A stretch of DNA of 64,000 nt from Streptomyces albofaciens JCM 4342 (GTDB lineage: Bacteria > Actinomycetota > Actinomycetes > Streptomycetales > Streptomycetaceae): the NCBI RefSeq assembly GCF_008634025.1, contig NZ_PDCM01000001.1:1478001-1542000 (forward strand). The letters run 5' to 3'. The first letter of the stretch is position 1. Each line of letters starts with the position of its first letter. Under the pieces are notes generated by a model. That model was not told the origin of the DNA and made no database searches. It saw nothing but the letters and a program-made list of their open reading frames with translations. A program made the position numbers and the translations under genes. Below are positions 17,301 to 24,480 of this stretch, piece by piece.

Positions 17301-17927
17301 CGGCGCGATGCTGGCCAGCGTCGCGGCCAGACCACCGACGAGCGGCATGACGGCGCCCACCGCCGCCGAGACCTTGAAGAACGAGGCGCCCAGACCGGCG
17401 ATGGTGCTGCCCATGGCGCCGAGCCGGGACAACGCGCCGCGCAGCCGCTCAGTGGTCGCCTCGCTGTTGTGCGTGTCGACGTGGGCGTCGATCTCAATGT
17501 CGGTGCCGTCGACCGCCCGCGCTGCCTCGCGGACCTCGGCGAAATCGGCGAGGGCGCCGCCGATGACGCCCCGGACCACGATGCTCGGGTGCTGCTGCGA
17601 GAGGCGTTCGAGGTGCGGCTCCAACTCGGCCATCCGCCGGAGCGCGTCCTCGATGGAGATGTCGACGCCGATGCGCTCGTCGGCAAGCCGCTGGAGATCG
17701 CGGCGCACGCGGACGAGGTCCCGGTCCAGCTCGCTGGAGTCGGCGTCGAGTTCCACCTCGGGCAGGTCCGCGAGCTGCGCCCGCAGCACCTCTTGCAGGG
17801 AGGAGCCGAGCGCGGCTCCGACGGAGGACCCTTGCCGGGCGGCGTCCGCGATGACGCCAGAGGTGTTCTGGAGGTTCACCTCCAGGTGGCTGATCAAGTT
17901 GGGGAGGTTGATCTCCTCAGCCGCCAT
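14340..17927 (-). CDS. Tape measure protein
   Basis: 1195 aa, the longest gene of the window and the typical marker of a siphophage tail. The N-terminal about 190 residues are charged coiled coil (LDADSSELDRDLVRVRRDLQRLADE), followed by a Gly/Ala-rich membrane-seeking segment, then long helical repeats rich in Ala/Gln/Ile (LGPPAQTLIRALGTALQPVIRALGPVLTQAAGAVGQ). Near residue 1080 comes the common motif GIRSPSKVFAEIGRQTGEGL. It sets tail length and may help DNA entry. At about 1.5 A per residue the tail would be near 180 nm. Confidence 0.95.
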   Translation of the reverse strand: MAAEEINLPNLISHLEVNLQNTSGVIADAARQGSSVGAALGSSLQEVLRAQLADLPEVELDADSSELDRDLVRVRRDLQRLADERIGVDISIEDALRRMAELEPHLERLSQQHPSIVVRGVIGGALADFAEVREAARAVDGTDIEIDAHVDTHNSEATTERLRGALSRLGAMGSTIAGLGASFFKVSAAVGAVMPLVGGLAATLASIAPAAGVGATGLLALVTLVGTIKIALSGVGEAIKAAFDPSKPEAYAEALKKLSPNARSFVQQIRSMSPELDKIKRSVQDRVFAGLDTQLKATAASTLPVFRQALTSSATTLNQMASGVLTTARHLGQSGTLGAALKGATAGLSGFSKLPSVLVQGLVQVGAAAAPAFKRLGAAASSGLGSLSQKMDAAFKSGAMRQAIEQAISLVKQLIQVAGNIASIFASVFQAAQVSGGGFVGMLQTITGHMRQAFASPEMQAGLRALFTTMAQLAHTAGPLLAQALGVVGQVLAKLGPPAQTLIRALGTALQPVIRALGPVLTQAAGAVGQLVVACAPLITAVGQIVAAILPALGPVFGAFSKIFAALAPIITQIASGISAYLSPVLSGLAQVIGQLISGYADQLVVILRSLAPLAPQIAAAMGAMGQAIGQVLVAVAPLLPAIMQLGTQLLASLLPAVIPLIQPLLRIATVMIQFAAVAIRQYAIPAIQGLIGFIRGLQAGFAPGIAAVRWLVNGISKPFEWLYDHLVGHSVIPDMVRGIVSWLAGLPGKAINALASLPGSLGRKAAEAARNFRSSIESGVSTAVGWLRGLPGRAISALGDLGGVLRGAGASLVGGLVRGIESAIGRVRSVLGRLTAMIPDWKGPRRRDASLLTPAGKSIIGGLVSGITASTSSLKSKLAQVTTLIERAIDINASNRRKRGGLSSLLSRVKKDNAALVSLAARRDAVAKRLSDATKKLNDLKAERNKAATEAANKALGEANIVTGHEQTNSVAAITVGLQQSLAKTQRFADTLAALKKKGVRGDILQQIADAGVAGGSATADALNRATPAELKRINDLQAKLTSAANKVGSTVADQMYGSGIRAAQGLVNGIKISQKAIEAQMIRIAKGMQGAIKKALGIRSPSKVFAEIGRQTGEGLRRGMLATTGAVAAASAAMAGAATGAARAATAVPAPGALAAAVPATGPTNNTFNLYSTDATPDGILRALSWAGLVGRR

Positions 17928-17940
17928 CGCGGTCCTCCTC

Positions 17941-18575
17941 TCAGGCGCGGCGCATCATGGCCAGCCCCACAAGGGAGCTGCCGTCGGACGGGGTGGGACG
18001 GTCATCGCTGCCGCGGTGCGCGGCGCGGTGCTGGTCGGCCAGCGTCAGGAGCTGGTGCAGCGTCATGTCCCAGAAGGCGTCGGGCTGAATGTGGAGGGCA
18101 CCGACGGCGAGGTAATAGAGGTCAGCCCAGGGGAAACGGTCGTCATCGGAGTCGCGGCGCTTGGCGCCGCCCCGCCGTTTCCCTGGCTCTGGAGGGCCTT
18201 TTCAAGGGCGGCCGTGAATGCTGCCGTGTACTCGTCGAGACGGCCGGGGTGCAGCAGATCGGCGAGGTCAACGCCGTCGCTGCGGCGACGGAACACGATG
18301 TCGCTGATCTTGCGGTTGCCCTTGGCGTCCTGGTGTTCCCGGATGTGCGGCTCGAATCCGCCGGGGCCGATCGCTGCGGCGCCGATGATCTGGATGAGCG
18401 GACCGAACGCGGCGCCTTTGCCCGTGCTGTCGATGGCGCCCTGTACAGCGGCGACGCTGCCAAAGCGGGCTTCGAGGAGGGCCAGGGCGCGCATGCTGTA
18501 GCGCAGGCCGACGGTGGTGCCGTCGGTGAGGGTGATGGTGCCGCCCTCGGCGAGCAGGTCAAGGCCAGTGGTCAT
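17941..18575 (-). CDS. Tail assembly chaperone GT (-1 frameshift product)
   Basis: Predicted fusion: residues 1-133 from the G frame (18575 down to 18177), then a -1 shift at GGGAAAC and 78 further residues to the stop at 17941-17943. After the shift the text reads CGG CGG ... giving RRGGAKRRDSDDDRFPWADLYYLAVGALHIQPDAFWDMTLHQLLTLADQH, which is a convincing T-domain just upstream of the tape measure gene, and it has no start codon of its own nearby. As in lambda gpG/gpGT, the minor long form would coat the tape measure protein during tail assembly. Confidence 0.85.
18063..18575 (-). CDS. Tail assembly chaperone G (unshifted product)
   Basis: 170 aa. MTTGLDLLAEGGTITLTDGTTVGLRYSMRALALLEARFGSV is typical of the tail-chaperone family in actinophages; KISDIVFRRRSDGVDLADLLHPGRLDEYTAAFTAALEKALQ follows. 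Past residue 133 the zero-frame tail is Ser/Thr/Pro-rich and looks non-conserved, as expected downstream of a slip site. Located between the major tail protein and the tape measure. Confidence 0.88.
   Translation of the reverse strand: MTTGLDLLAEGGTITLTDGTTVGLRYSMRALALLEARFGSVAAVQGAIDSTGKGAAFGPLIQIIGAAAIGPGGFEPHIREHQDAKGNRKISDIVFRRRSDGVDLADLLHPGRLDEYTAAFTAALEKALQSQGNGGAAPSAATPMTTVSPGLTSITSPSVPSTFSPTPSGT
18177..18183 (-). other. -1 ribosomal slippery heptamer GGGAAAC
   Basis: On the minus strand, in the G frame, the bases are split G-GGA-AAC, the classical X-XXY-YYZ slip pattern (lambda uses GGGAAAG). Slipping moves the tRNAs to GGG-AAA and opens the T frame. The next about 30 nt are very GC-rich and could form a stimulatory stem. 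Confidence 0.85.
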
Positions 18576-18623
18576 GGTGGGTCCCTGGGGTCAGTGCCGG
18601 GTTTCGGCCTGCGGATGAGCGGG

Positions 18624-18657
18624 GCCGGGCGGGCGGCGACGGAGCGGCCCGCCCGGC
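18624..18657. terminator. Intra-operon terminator/attenuator
   Basis: Perfect 11-bp stem (18624-18634 with 18647-18657), 12-nt loop, starting 2 bases after the major tail protein stop. It would lower transcription into the chaperone and tape-measure genes relative to the abundant tail tube protein. Confidence 0.7.
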
Positions 18658-18659
18658 GG

Positions 18660-19238
18660 TCACGGGGTGGCGGCGGTGACGATGGGCGTCGCGGTCTCGT
18701 TGATCACCGCGTCGACCCACTCACCCGTGCTGGCCAGCGGCACGCACCGGGCCTCGTTCTCGATGGCGCGGTAGTCCTCCTCGGCGAACCCGAGGCCGGG
18801 GAACGACGACATGACGCACTTGAAGAGGCTGAAGTGCACGTCACCGCCGATGATGTCGCCGCCGCTTACGGGCGTCTTGCCCTCGATCTTGTACGGGAGG
18901 GGCTTGGCGCCCTGCTTCATCAGCCACCGCGACTTCTGCGACGGGGTGGTCCCGGAGTCGGTGACGGTGCTGGACATGAGCGCCACCAGCACATCGAAGC
19001 TGAGCTTCGCGTGCGGGTACTTGACCGTAACGTTCGAGATCGCTGCGTCGCTGTCCAACAGGCCGTTGTCGCCGCGCAGTTCCTTGACCTCGACATCGCC
19101 GGAGATCTCCATCTCCTTGATGCCGGGCACGTCGATGCCTGCCCCGTACGACGGCGTGCCGCCAGCGGGGTCGGAGAGCAGCGGGAAGATTTTTGCGTCC
19201 TCGACCGCGTAGAGCTTGGTCACTCGGCTGATCGGCAT
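18660..19238 (-). CDS. Major tail protein
   Basis: 192 aa, beta-rich tail-tube protein: VTKLYAVEDAKIFPLLSDPAGGTPSYGAGIDVPGIKEMEISGDVEVKELRGDNGLLDSDAAISNVTVKYPHAKLSFDVLVAL is the familiar start of phage tail tube proteins, with GLGFAEEDYRAIENEARCVPL near the end. Placed between the tail terminator region and the G/GT chaperones, and followed by a strong hairpin that suits a highly expressed gene. Confidence 0.9.
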   Translation of the reverse strand: MPISRVTKLYAVEDAKIFPLLSDPAGGTPSYGAGIDVPGIKEMEISGDVEVKELRGDNGLLDSDAAISNVTVKYPHAKLSFDVLVALMSSTVTDSGTTPSQKSRWLMKQGAKPLPYKIEGKTPVSGGDIIGGDVHFSLFKCVMSSFPGLGFAEEDYRAIENEARCVPLASTGEWVDAVINETATPIVTAATP

Positions 19239-19272
19239 GGTGGGTGTCCTTCCTGGTGCCGGGGTCCGGCCC

Positions 19273-19635
19273 TTACTCGGCGGGGGTGGTCGTGGCGTCG
19301 CCCTCCGGCGGCACCGGCGGGTCCCACGGGAAATCCGGGGTGGTCGACGGCGGCCGGTCCGGCGGGATGTCGCCCGGCACGACCGTCAGCACGGCGCCGG
19401 GGATCTGCTCGGGGAGGTCGTCCAGGCGGCCGGCGTCCTGCTCGTAGATGCAGCCGTCGAGCAGGTAGTAGAGGTATCCGGGCTGGCCCTCGACGCGGTG
19501 CACGGCGACGCCGCCGGTCTGCACCTCGGCGTCCGCCGGGACGCGGACCATTGGCCGGCCGGGCTGCGCGGGGATGCGCCGGTCGAGGCAGAGGACGACC
19601 TCGGCGCGGTCGAGGGGGATGTAGGTGGCGCTCAT
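19273..19635 (-). CDS. Hypothetical tail-region protein
   Basis: 120 aa. N-terminal part YIPLDRAEVVLCLDRRIPAQPGRPMVRVPADAEVQTGG, C-terminal part Pro/Asp/Thr-rich and probably disordered. It overlaps the tail terminator gene by 4 bp and precedes the major tail protein, so it belongs to the head-tail module. No family recognised. Confidence 0.7.
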   Translation of the reverse strand: MSATYIPLDRAEVVLCLDRRIPAQPGRPMVRVPADAEVQTGGVAVHRVEGQPGYLYYLLDGCIYEQDAGRLDDLPEQIPGAVLTVVPGDIPPDRPPSTTPDFPWDPPVPPEGDATTTPAE

Positions 19636-20084
19636 GCGGGGGTCACCTCGGCGGAGAGCAGGCCGCGCCGGATCTCGACGGTGATCGAGTGGCGGACGCG
19701 GTTGTCGGAGATCGGGAAGCGGTCGAGGCTGGTCACGCGTACGCCGTGCACGGGTGCGGGGTGGGCGGGGAGGCGGCAGCCGTGCAGCGCGTGGGCGAGG
19801 GATTCGGCGAGGCCGTACCGCTCGGTGACCTTGGCGGTGCGTGCGCCGGTCTTGACACGGGCCCGCTGGATGAGATCGACGCTCGCGATCTCGATGATGT
19901 TGATCTCGGCGTTCGGATCGCCGAAGTCGCCGCGCGCCACCGGGTCGAGGCCCACGCTCACCGCCTCCTGGACGACGATGTACGGCTCGGCCTGCCCCGG
20001 CCGCGGCCCGTCACGGAAGACGGGCACGCCAGAGCCGAGCGATTCCACGTACGCCTTGATGGCGCTGGAGGTGGACGCAGCCAT
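19632..20084 (-). CDS. Tail terminator-like protein
   Basis: 150 aa: AIKAYVESLGSGVPVFRDGPRPGQAEPYIVVQEAVSV is typical of phage tail-terminator/minor tail U-type proteins, followed by a beta-alpha core (AEINIIEIASVDLIQRA). Position after the HK97 gp10-like gene and before the major tail protein is the conserved one. It would cap the tail tube and join it to the head. Confidence 0.78.
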   Translation of the reverse strand: MAASTSSAIKAYVESLGSGVPVFRDGPRPGQAEPYIVVQEAVSVGLDPVARGDFGDPNAEINIIEIASVDLIQRARVKTGARTAKVTERYGLAESLAHALHGCRLPAHPAPVHGVRVTSLDRFPISDNRVRHSITVEIRRGLLSAEVTPA

Positions 20085-20536
20085 CAGCGGCCTCCCCGGA
20101 TGCCGGCCATGTGGAAGCGGAAGAAGAAGTCGGTGCGCTCGATCGCCGGCCGCAGGAAGGGGCGGGCGGCGGTGCCGGGGTGGTTGACCTTGCCGACCGG
20201 GTGCGCCGCGCCAGGCCAGTACAGAGCCTTGCGGTTCTTCGGCACGATGACGTGCGGCGCTGTCCCGTACTCGACCGCCGCCGCGTAGCCCACGTTCGTG
20301 CCGACCTCGTAGCCGACGCGGCGACCGCCGCCGGTCTGCCGCGCGACGATGGAGGAGCGGAGCCGCCCGGTGTCGACCGGCGCGAGGCGCCGGGCCTCGT
20401 TCTGCACATCGGTGCCCGTGCGCTCGACAGCCTTCCGCACGTCGTCGGACATGCGGCCGAGGTAGCGCCTGAGTCCCCGCTCGTACGCACGGGTGTTGAT
20501 TCGGGCGGACGCGGACGTGTCGAAGTACCGGGCCAT
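20084..20536 (-). CDS. HK97 gp10-like head-tail connector protein
   Basis: 150 aa from MARYFDTSASARINTRAYERGLRRYLG at 20536 (TGATG overlap with the upstream gene). Helical N-terminus, then VQNEARRLAPVDTGRLRSSIVARQTGGG and AAAVEYGTAPHVIVPKN, the hallmark text of the HK97 gp10 family (tail completion or head closure). Ends one base into the next gene. Confidence 0.88.
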   Translation of the reverse strand: MARYFDTSASARINTRAYERGLRRYLGRMSDDVRKAVERTGTDVQNEARRLAPVDTGRLRSSIVARQTGGGRRVGYEVGTNVGYAAAVEYGTAPHVIVPKNRKALYWPGAAHPVGKVNHPGTAARPFLRPAIERTDFFFRFHMAGIRGGR

Positions 20537-21216
20537 CACACGCCCCCCAAGACCAGCGAGCCGCTGTTGAGGTAGGGCGCGAGGAGGGCGTCTACCTGTG
20601 TCGATCCGGTCGACGCGGCAGCCGAGACGACGGGCGTCTCCGCCGCTGACTCGTCCTCGATGTGGACGTTGTTGCCCTCGTCGTCCACATCGAGCCGCGG
20701 ATCGCGGGCAGCGTCGGCATCGGACGGCGCGGCCTGCGCCTGGATGTGCGCGGCGAGGAGCGCGGTGGCTTGCATGACCGTGGGCGGTACGGAGGCGTAG
20801 CCGTACTCCCCCTCGACGCGGACCTGTTCCACACCCCAGCCCTCGAACAGCGCGGACCACCCACCGGACCACGACTCGGCTCCGGCGATCAGGTCGTCCC
20901 AGCCGACCCATGCCAGGTGTACGGCGTCGACCTGTCCGAGCACGTCAGATGAGGTGACGCGGTACGCCGACGCCGGGATCGACGGGCGTTCGTACCCGTC
21001 GCAGACGGGCATCACGGTGGTGACCGTGCGGACGCGGCGCGGGAGGAGCACCAAGCCTCCCGGCGCCACGTCCGCGACCACCGCCATCACAGTGGGCTCG
21101 AACGCCTGCTGCGTGTACGCGGTGATCCGCTCCATGGCAGCCGTGATCCACGCGGTGACCTCCGGGTCCGACCCGGTGCACCCCGCGGTGCGCGCCTGTG
21201 CCACGGAGCAGTACAC
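20536..21216 (-). CDS. Head-tail connector (gp6-like adaptor)
   Basis: 226 aa. Helical start (ARTAGCTGSDPEVTAWITAAMERITAYTQQAF) followed by a beta region (VRTVTTVMPVCDGYERPSIPASAYRVTSSDVL) and VEGEYGYASVPPTVMQATALLAAHI, which matches phage head-tail adaptor proteins that extend the portal. The C-terminal 40 residues are acidic and Ser/Ala-rich. Confidence 0.82.
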   Translation of the reverse strand: MYCSVAQARTAGCTGSDPEVTAWITAAMERITAYTQQAFEPTVMAVVADVAPGGLVLLPRRVRTVTTVMPVCDGYERPSIPASAYRVTSSDVLGQVDAVHLAWVGWDDLIAGAESWSGGWSALFEGWGVEQVRVEGEYGYASVPPTVMQATALLAAHIQAQAAPSDADAARDPRLDVDDEGNNVHIEDESAAETPVVSAAASTGSTQVDALLAPYLNSGSLVLGGV

Positions 21217-21219
21217 CGA

Positions 21220-21489
21220 TCAGCCCTCGGCCTGCTCGGTGTCGGCGGCGTCCAGCTCGCGCCGGGCGCCCTCGGTGACCGTGGCGCCCTTGGCGACGAT
21301 CAGCCGGGCATGGCCACCGGGGTGGGAGTGGACGACCGGTCCGGTCGGCGCACTGTGGTCGTCGAGCGCGCGGTACGCGTCGTCCGGCGCGGACTGGCCG
21401 ACTTCCCAGCCGACGCCGGCGGCGTACTCCTGCGTGCGGACGACGGCCGCCGGGGTCGGCTGCTCGTCGGGGTTCTTGCGTGCGGCCAT
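21220..21489 (-). CDS. Small hypothetical head-region protein
   Basis: 89 aa starting MAARKNPDEQPTPAAVVRTQEYAAG (AGGAGG site). Contains HSHPGGHARLIVAKGATVTEGARREL. Immediately downstream of the major capsid gene, where small head accessory or decoration proteins are often found. No named family. Confidence 0.65.
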   Translation of the reverse strand: MAARKNPDEQPTPAAVVRTQEYAAGVGWEVGQSAPDDAYRALDDHSAPTGPVVHSHPGGHARLIVAKGATVTEGARRELDAADTEQAEG

Positions 21490-21531
21490 CGCTGGCCTCC
21501 TCACGGTGTCGTGGTGGGTGGGGCCAGCGCG

Positions 21532-22842
21532 TCAGGCGGTGGCGGCGGCGAAGGTGATTTTCACGAACGCGCGCGGGGTGTGGACGGCGACGTTCGCGCG
21601 GCACTCGGCGAGGATGACCAGCGTGTTCGCGAGGAACAGGTCCGCGTGCGAGTCGGACATCAGGATCGTGATCCCCTGCCGCTCCCACAGCGTGGCCCCG
21701 GTGCGGAAGCCGCCAAGCAACGCGGTGCCGGCGGCCATCGAGACGGAGGTGACGACGGTCAGCCCCCACAGACGCAGCGGCGCGCTCGGGTCCGTGACGG
21801 ACGTGATCACCCGGAACTGACCGTTGCGGTCCTCGTCCAGCTGGATGTCCTGCCAGTCGAGCGGGTTCATCACGACCGAGTCCGGCGGGTACAGCGCCAG
21901 TTCGGCCTGAGTCCTGGCCTTGCGGACGGTGATCAATTTGGCGTCCGTCGACCCGACGCCGGGTCGGTACGTGCCGATGCCGGGCGTGGTCAGAATGCCC
22001 TGCATCTCGCTGGTGCCGTTGCCGTTGAGGATCTGGCGATCCCTGTTGTACTCCAGGCCGTACGTCAACCGGCCCTGGATGTAACCCATCATCTGACCGT
22101 CGTCGTCCGCGGCCTGCCGGGTGATCGGCACCCAGTGCGCACACGTCTTGAGCGACGTGGTGATCAGGTCCCAGGAGAACGGGCCCGACTGAGGCTTCAT
22201 CGTCCCCTCGGGCACGACAGTGGCCTTGTTCCACGTGCCGGTACCGGCGACCGGTCCGGTCGTGTCGCGTACGTACTCCAGCGTGTTGCCGCTGCTGGTC
22301 TGCCGGTCGAGCAGGTTGGCGATCAGGAGCGGGAAGTCGGGGTTGACCGGGATCTGGCCGGGGACGCGCTGCGGGACGGCTGGCACGCCGTTGCCGGTGG
22401 TGACCGTTCCGGTCGGTGCGTCGCGGTAGTCGTAGGTGACGGCGCTGGACTCGCCGCGCAGGCCGCGCTCACGGAAGGCGCGCAGCGCCTCGGAGCGTAC
22501 GAACGCCTCGGCCACGCTGACCGGGTGTTCGCGGCCTTGGTCGTCGGGCTGCTGGCCCGGCTCGGTGCGGCGGTGCTGCGGCTGCGGGTCGGGGTCGCCG
22601 GCGGGGAGAGCGGCGGCGCGCAGGGCCCGCAGCCGGGACTCCCGGTTGTTGGCCTGCTCGATCTTCGCGGCGATGTCGTCGGCGCGCTTCATCAGCTCGT
22701 CGAGGTCGCCCTCGTACGAGTCGTCCTGGAGGAGGCGGACGATCTCGTCGCGCTGTTCGGTGAGGGTCGGGGCCGCGCCCTTGATGGGGTAGATCGGTCG
22801 TCCGTCGCGGCGGCGACCGATGGGCTTCGCGCGTGTGCTCAT
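21532..22842 (-). CDS. Major capsid protein, HK97 fold with scaffold domain
   Basis: 436 aa from MSTRAKPIG at 22842. Residues about 1-115 are charged helix (TLTEQRDEIVRLLQDDSYEGDLDELMKRADDIAAKIEQANNRESRLRAL), the delta scaffolding domain removed by the protease. The shell domain shows NPDFPLLIANLLDRQTSSGNTLEYVRDTT, FSWDLITTSLKTCAHWVPITRQAADDD, GLEYNRDRQILNGNGTSEMQGILT and VMNPLDWQDIQLDEDRNGQF, typical of HK97-type capsids. A candidate dedicated promoter lies 140-190 bp upstream. Confidence 0.94.
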   Translation of the reverse strand: MSTRAKPIGRRRDGRPIYPIKGAAPTLTEQRDEIVRLLQDDSYEGDLDELMKRADDIAAKIEQANNRESRLRALRAAALPAGDPDPQPQHRRTEPGQQPDDQGREHPVSVAEAFVRSEALRAFRERGLRGESSAVTYDYRDAPTGTVTTGNGVPAVPQRVPGQIPVNPDFPLLIANLLDRQTSSGNTLEYVRDTTGPVAGTGTWNKATVVPEGTMKPQSGPFSWDLITTSLKTCAHWVPITRQAADDDGQMMGYIQGRLTYGLEYNRDRQILNGNGTSEMQGILTTPGIGTYRPGVGSTDAKLITVRKARTQAELALYPPDSVVMNPLDWQDIQLDEDRNGQFRVITSVTDPSAPLRLWGLTVVTSVSMAAGTALLGGFRTGATLWERQGITILMSDSHADLFLANTLVILAECRANVAVHTPRAFVKITFAAATA

Positions 22843-22980
22843 CGCGGTGCCTTCCGGTCCGTGGGCGGGTCGCAGCCGCCCAGATGTCTGGGGTCTGCGT
22901 CCGTCTTTCACGGCCGGTGGATCGCGCCCGGCAAGCCTGTGGCTTTCACGTCCGGTACAGGCGGCCCGGATCAATGCGGC

Positions 22981-23029
22981 GAGGGTAGATCACATGTCGC
23001 GTACCGCGGTGGGGGGTGGTGTCATTCGC
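22981..23029 (-). promoter_or_regulatory. Candidate late promoter upstream of capsid gene
   Basis: Minus-strand motif GCGAATGACACCACCC (23014-23029) followed after 26 bp by TACCCTC (22981-22987). The same two elements, spaced 25 bp, occur upstream of terS (28581-28628). TACCCT fits the actinobacterial -10 pattern TANNNT; the 16-bp element would be centred near -46, where an activator binds. Confidence 0.55.
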
Positions 23030-23044
23030 GGCGACGACGGGCGT

Positions 23045-23194
23045 CTACCTGCGTCGTCGCGCCCCGCGGTGGTGCCGCGGCAGCGACCGGTACGGGGCGG
23101 AGCGCTGGTTGCGGTGCGCCCACCGCCGGGCGAACGGCAGCTTCCTCGCAAACGCCATGCGCCACTGCGCCTTGCTCGTGAACCGCCGCGCCAT
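23045..23194 (-). CDS. Small basic protein between capsid and protease genes
   Basis: 49 aa, MARRFTSKAQWRMAFARKLPFARRWAHRNQRSAPY plus an Arg-rich end: about one third Arg/Lys/His with several aromatic residues. The ATG (23194) overlaps the protease stop in TGATG and has a GGGAGG site, so translation is coupled. Proteins starting like this recur in head modules of Streptomyces phages, as far as I recall. It may bind DNA or the scaffold; function unknown. Confidence 0.75.
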   Translation of the reverse strand: MARRFTSKAQWRMAFARKLPFARRWAHRNQRSAPYRSLPRHHRGARRRR

Positions 23195-23835
23195 CACGCA
23201 CCTCCCACCGTGGCGAGACGCAGCGCCGCCGCCCGCCGCTGTCGGGCCCGGCGCTGCTCCTCGACCACCCGATCGCGGTCGGCGCGGACCTGCTCGTCGA
23301 GAGAGGGAGCGGGGGCGTCGATGTCCTCGTACAAGGCGCCGAGCGCCGAGCGGACCGTCTTCAGCTTCGAGCCGGGCACCGCGGCCATGCGCGCGGTGAT
23401 CTGGCTGACCTCGACGAGCCGGGCCGACCGGATGTTCTCCATCACGTCGCGGCGCTTGTCGTCATCCATCTCGGCGAGCTTGTCCCAGTCGGGCAGGTCC
23501 GTACGCACGAAACCCACGGACAACTCCGGCGCCGAGCCGCTGCGGGCCATGGTGCGTGCGTCGCGGCCGGCGGCCGTGTCGTCGTACCGGCCGGAGATGT
23601 ACAGGCCGTCGTCGCGCTCCTCGGCGGTGAAGGTGCCGACGGGCTGCATCGGGGAGTGCATGAACAGCATGGCGTACTGCCCCTTGAGGCCCTTACGGAA
23701 CACCCGCTGATGGAAGGTGGTGCCGTAGCTATCGACCACGCCGTACCGGCAGGCCAGCCCCTCGAACGTGCCGTCGTCAGCGTCGGCGGCGCGGAGGTCG
23801 ATGTCGACGGCCGCGCGGAATTCGATCTCGGTCAT
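23194..23835 (-). CDS. Prohead protease (HK97 family, U35)
   Basis: 213 aa. Catalytic His in AMLFMHSPMQPVGTF and Ser in APELSVGFVRTDL; FEGLACRYGVVDSYGTTFHQRVFRKGL is the usual N-terminal core of these serine proteases. The C-terminal about 50 residues are charged helix (DEQVRADRDRVVEEQRRARQRR). It cuts the scaffold domain from the capsid protein encoded downstream. Start ATG 23835 in TGATG with the previous gene; a GTG at 23838 is an alternative. Confidence 0.92.
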   Translation of the reverse strand: MTEIEFRAAVDIDLRAADADDGTFEGLACRYGVVDSYGTTFHQRVFRKGLKGQYAMLFMHSPMQPVGTFTAEERDDGLYISGRYDDTAAGRDARTMARSGSAPELSVGFVRTDLPDWDKLAEMDDDKRRDVMENIRSARLVEVSQITARMAAVPGSKLKTVRSALGALYEDIDAPAPSLDEQVRADRDRVVEEQRRARQRRAAALRLATVGGA

Positions 23836-24179
23836 CACTGGCCTCCGGCCTGCTTGAGCGCGTGCTCGGCGTAGACCTCGGCCACGCCCTTCATGACTTC
23901 CTGGTGCGCCGGGGAGAGGCGCGGCGCGTACCGGTACACCGCCCGGCCGCTCTTGTCCCGGCCGTCGTACTCGTAGACGACGGAGCCGCCGCCGAACGTC
24001 ATGTGCCGGGGCAGTTCGCCGTCCGGGTCCGGGCGGACTGCGATGTCTGTCTTGCCGTCGAACGGGCCCCTTCGCACCTGGGCGAACGGCACGCCGGGCG
24101 GGCAGTAGGCGCCCCTGTATTGGGCGTGTCCGGCGGGCTGGAGGATCGCGCGGACCTCACCACGCAGCAGCGTCGCCAC
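23835..24179 (-). CDS. Hypothetical head-module protein
   Basis: 114 aa from GTG 24179 (VATLLRGEVRAILQPAGHAQYRGAYCPPG), chosen because it follows the previous stop by one base and has a GAGGA site. VVYEYDGRDKSGRAVYRYAPRLSPAHQEVMKGVAEVYAEHAL follows. It lies between the portal-side gene and the protease. No family recognised. Confidence 0.65.
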   Translation of the reverse strand: MATLLRGEVRAILQPAGHAQYRGAYCPPGVPFAQVRRGPFDGKTDIAVRPDPDGELPRHMTFGGGSVVYEYDGRDKSGRAVYRYAPRLSPAHQEVMKGVAEVYAEHALKQAGGQ

Positions 24180-24180
24180 G

Positions 24181-24477
24181 TCAATCCTCCTCGGTGCGGT
24201 CGTCCCACACGAAGCGGGTAGCGCCGCCATGCCCATGGACGTATTCGGCGTCTTCAAGGGAACCCCAGGTCACGGTCGACGGACGGTCGCCGCGCCACCG
24301 GATCGACACGGTGCCGTCCGGCCACACGACACCATCGGCCACGGTGCCGGTCCCTGAGATGCCGCTCAGGTCTCGGTCACGCTCCAGCGTGAACAGGCGA
24401 GGGGCGGGGACGGGCGGCGGCCCCATGTAGCCGATGTCTTCCAACGTCAGCTTCGGTGTCTTCTTGCGTCGGGGCAT
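24181..24477 (-). CDS. Hypothetical head-module protein
   Basis: 98 aa, basic start MPRRKKTPKLTLEDIGYMGPPPVPAPRLFTLERD, then a beta-rich part (DGVVWPDGTVSIRWRGDRPSTVTWGSLEDAEYVHGHGG). It begins 3 bp after the portal-MuF stop. The pattern of a one-sheet domain with WxDG and WRG is often seen in small actinobacterial proteins of unknown function. Confidence 0.65.
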   Translation of the reverse strand: MPRRKKTPKLTLEDIGYMGPPPVPAPRLFTLERDRDLSGISGTGTVADGVVWPDGTVSIRWRGDRPSTVTWGSLEDAEYVHGHGGATRFVWDDRTEED

Positions 24478-24480
24478 AGG

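Noticed and set aside
16503..20288. 1261-codon plus-strand open frame opposite the tape measure and chaperone genes
   Set aside because: Antisense shadow of high-GC codon bias; composition is Arg/Gly/His-rich without domains, while the minus strand has well-supported tail genes.
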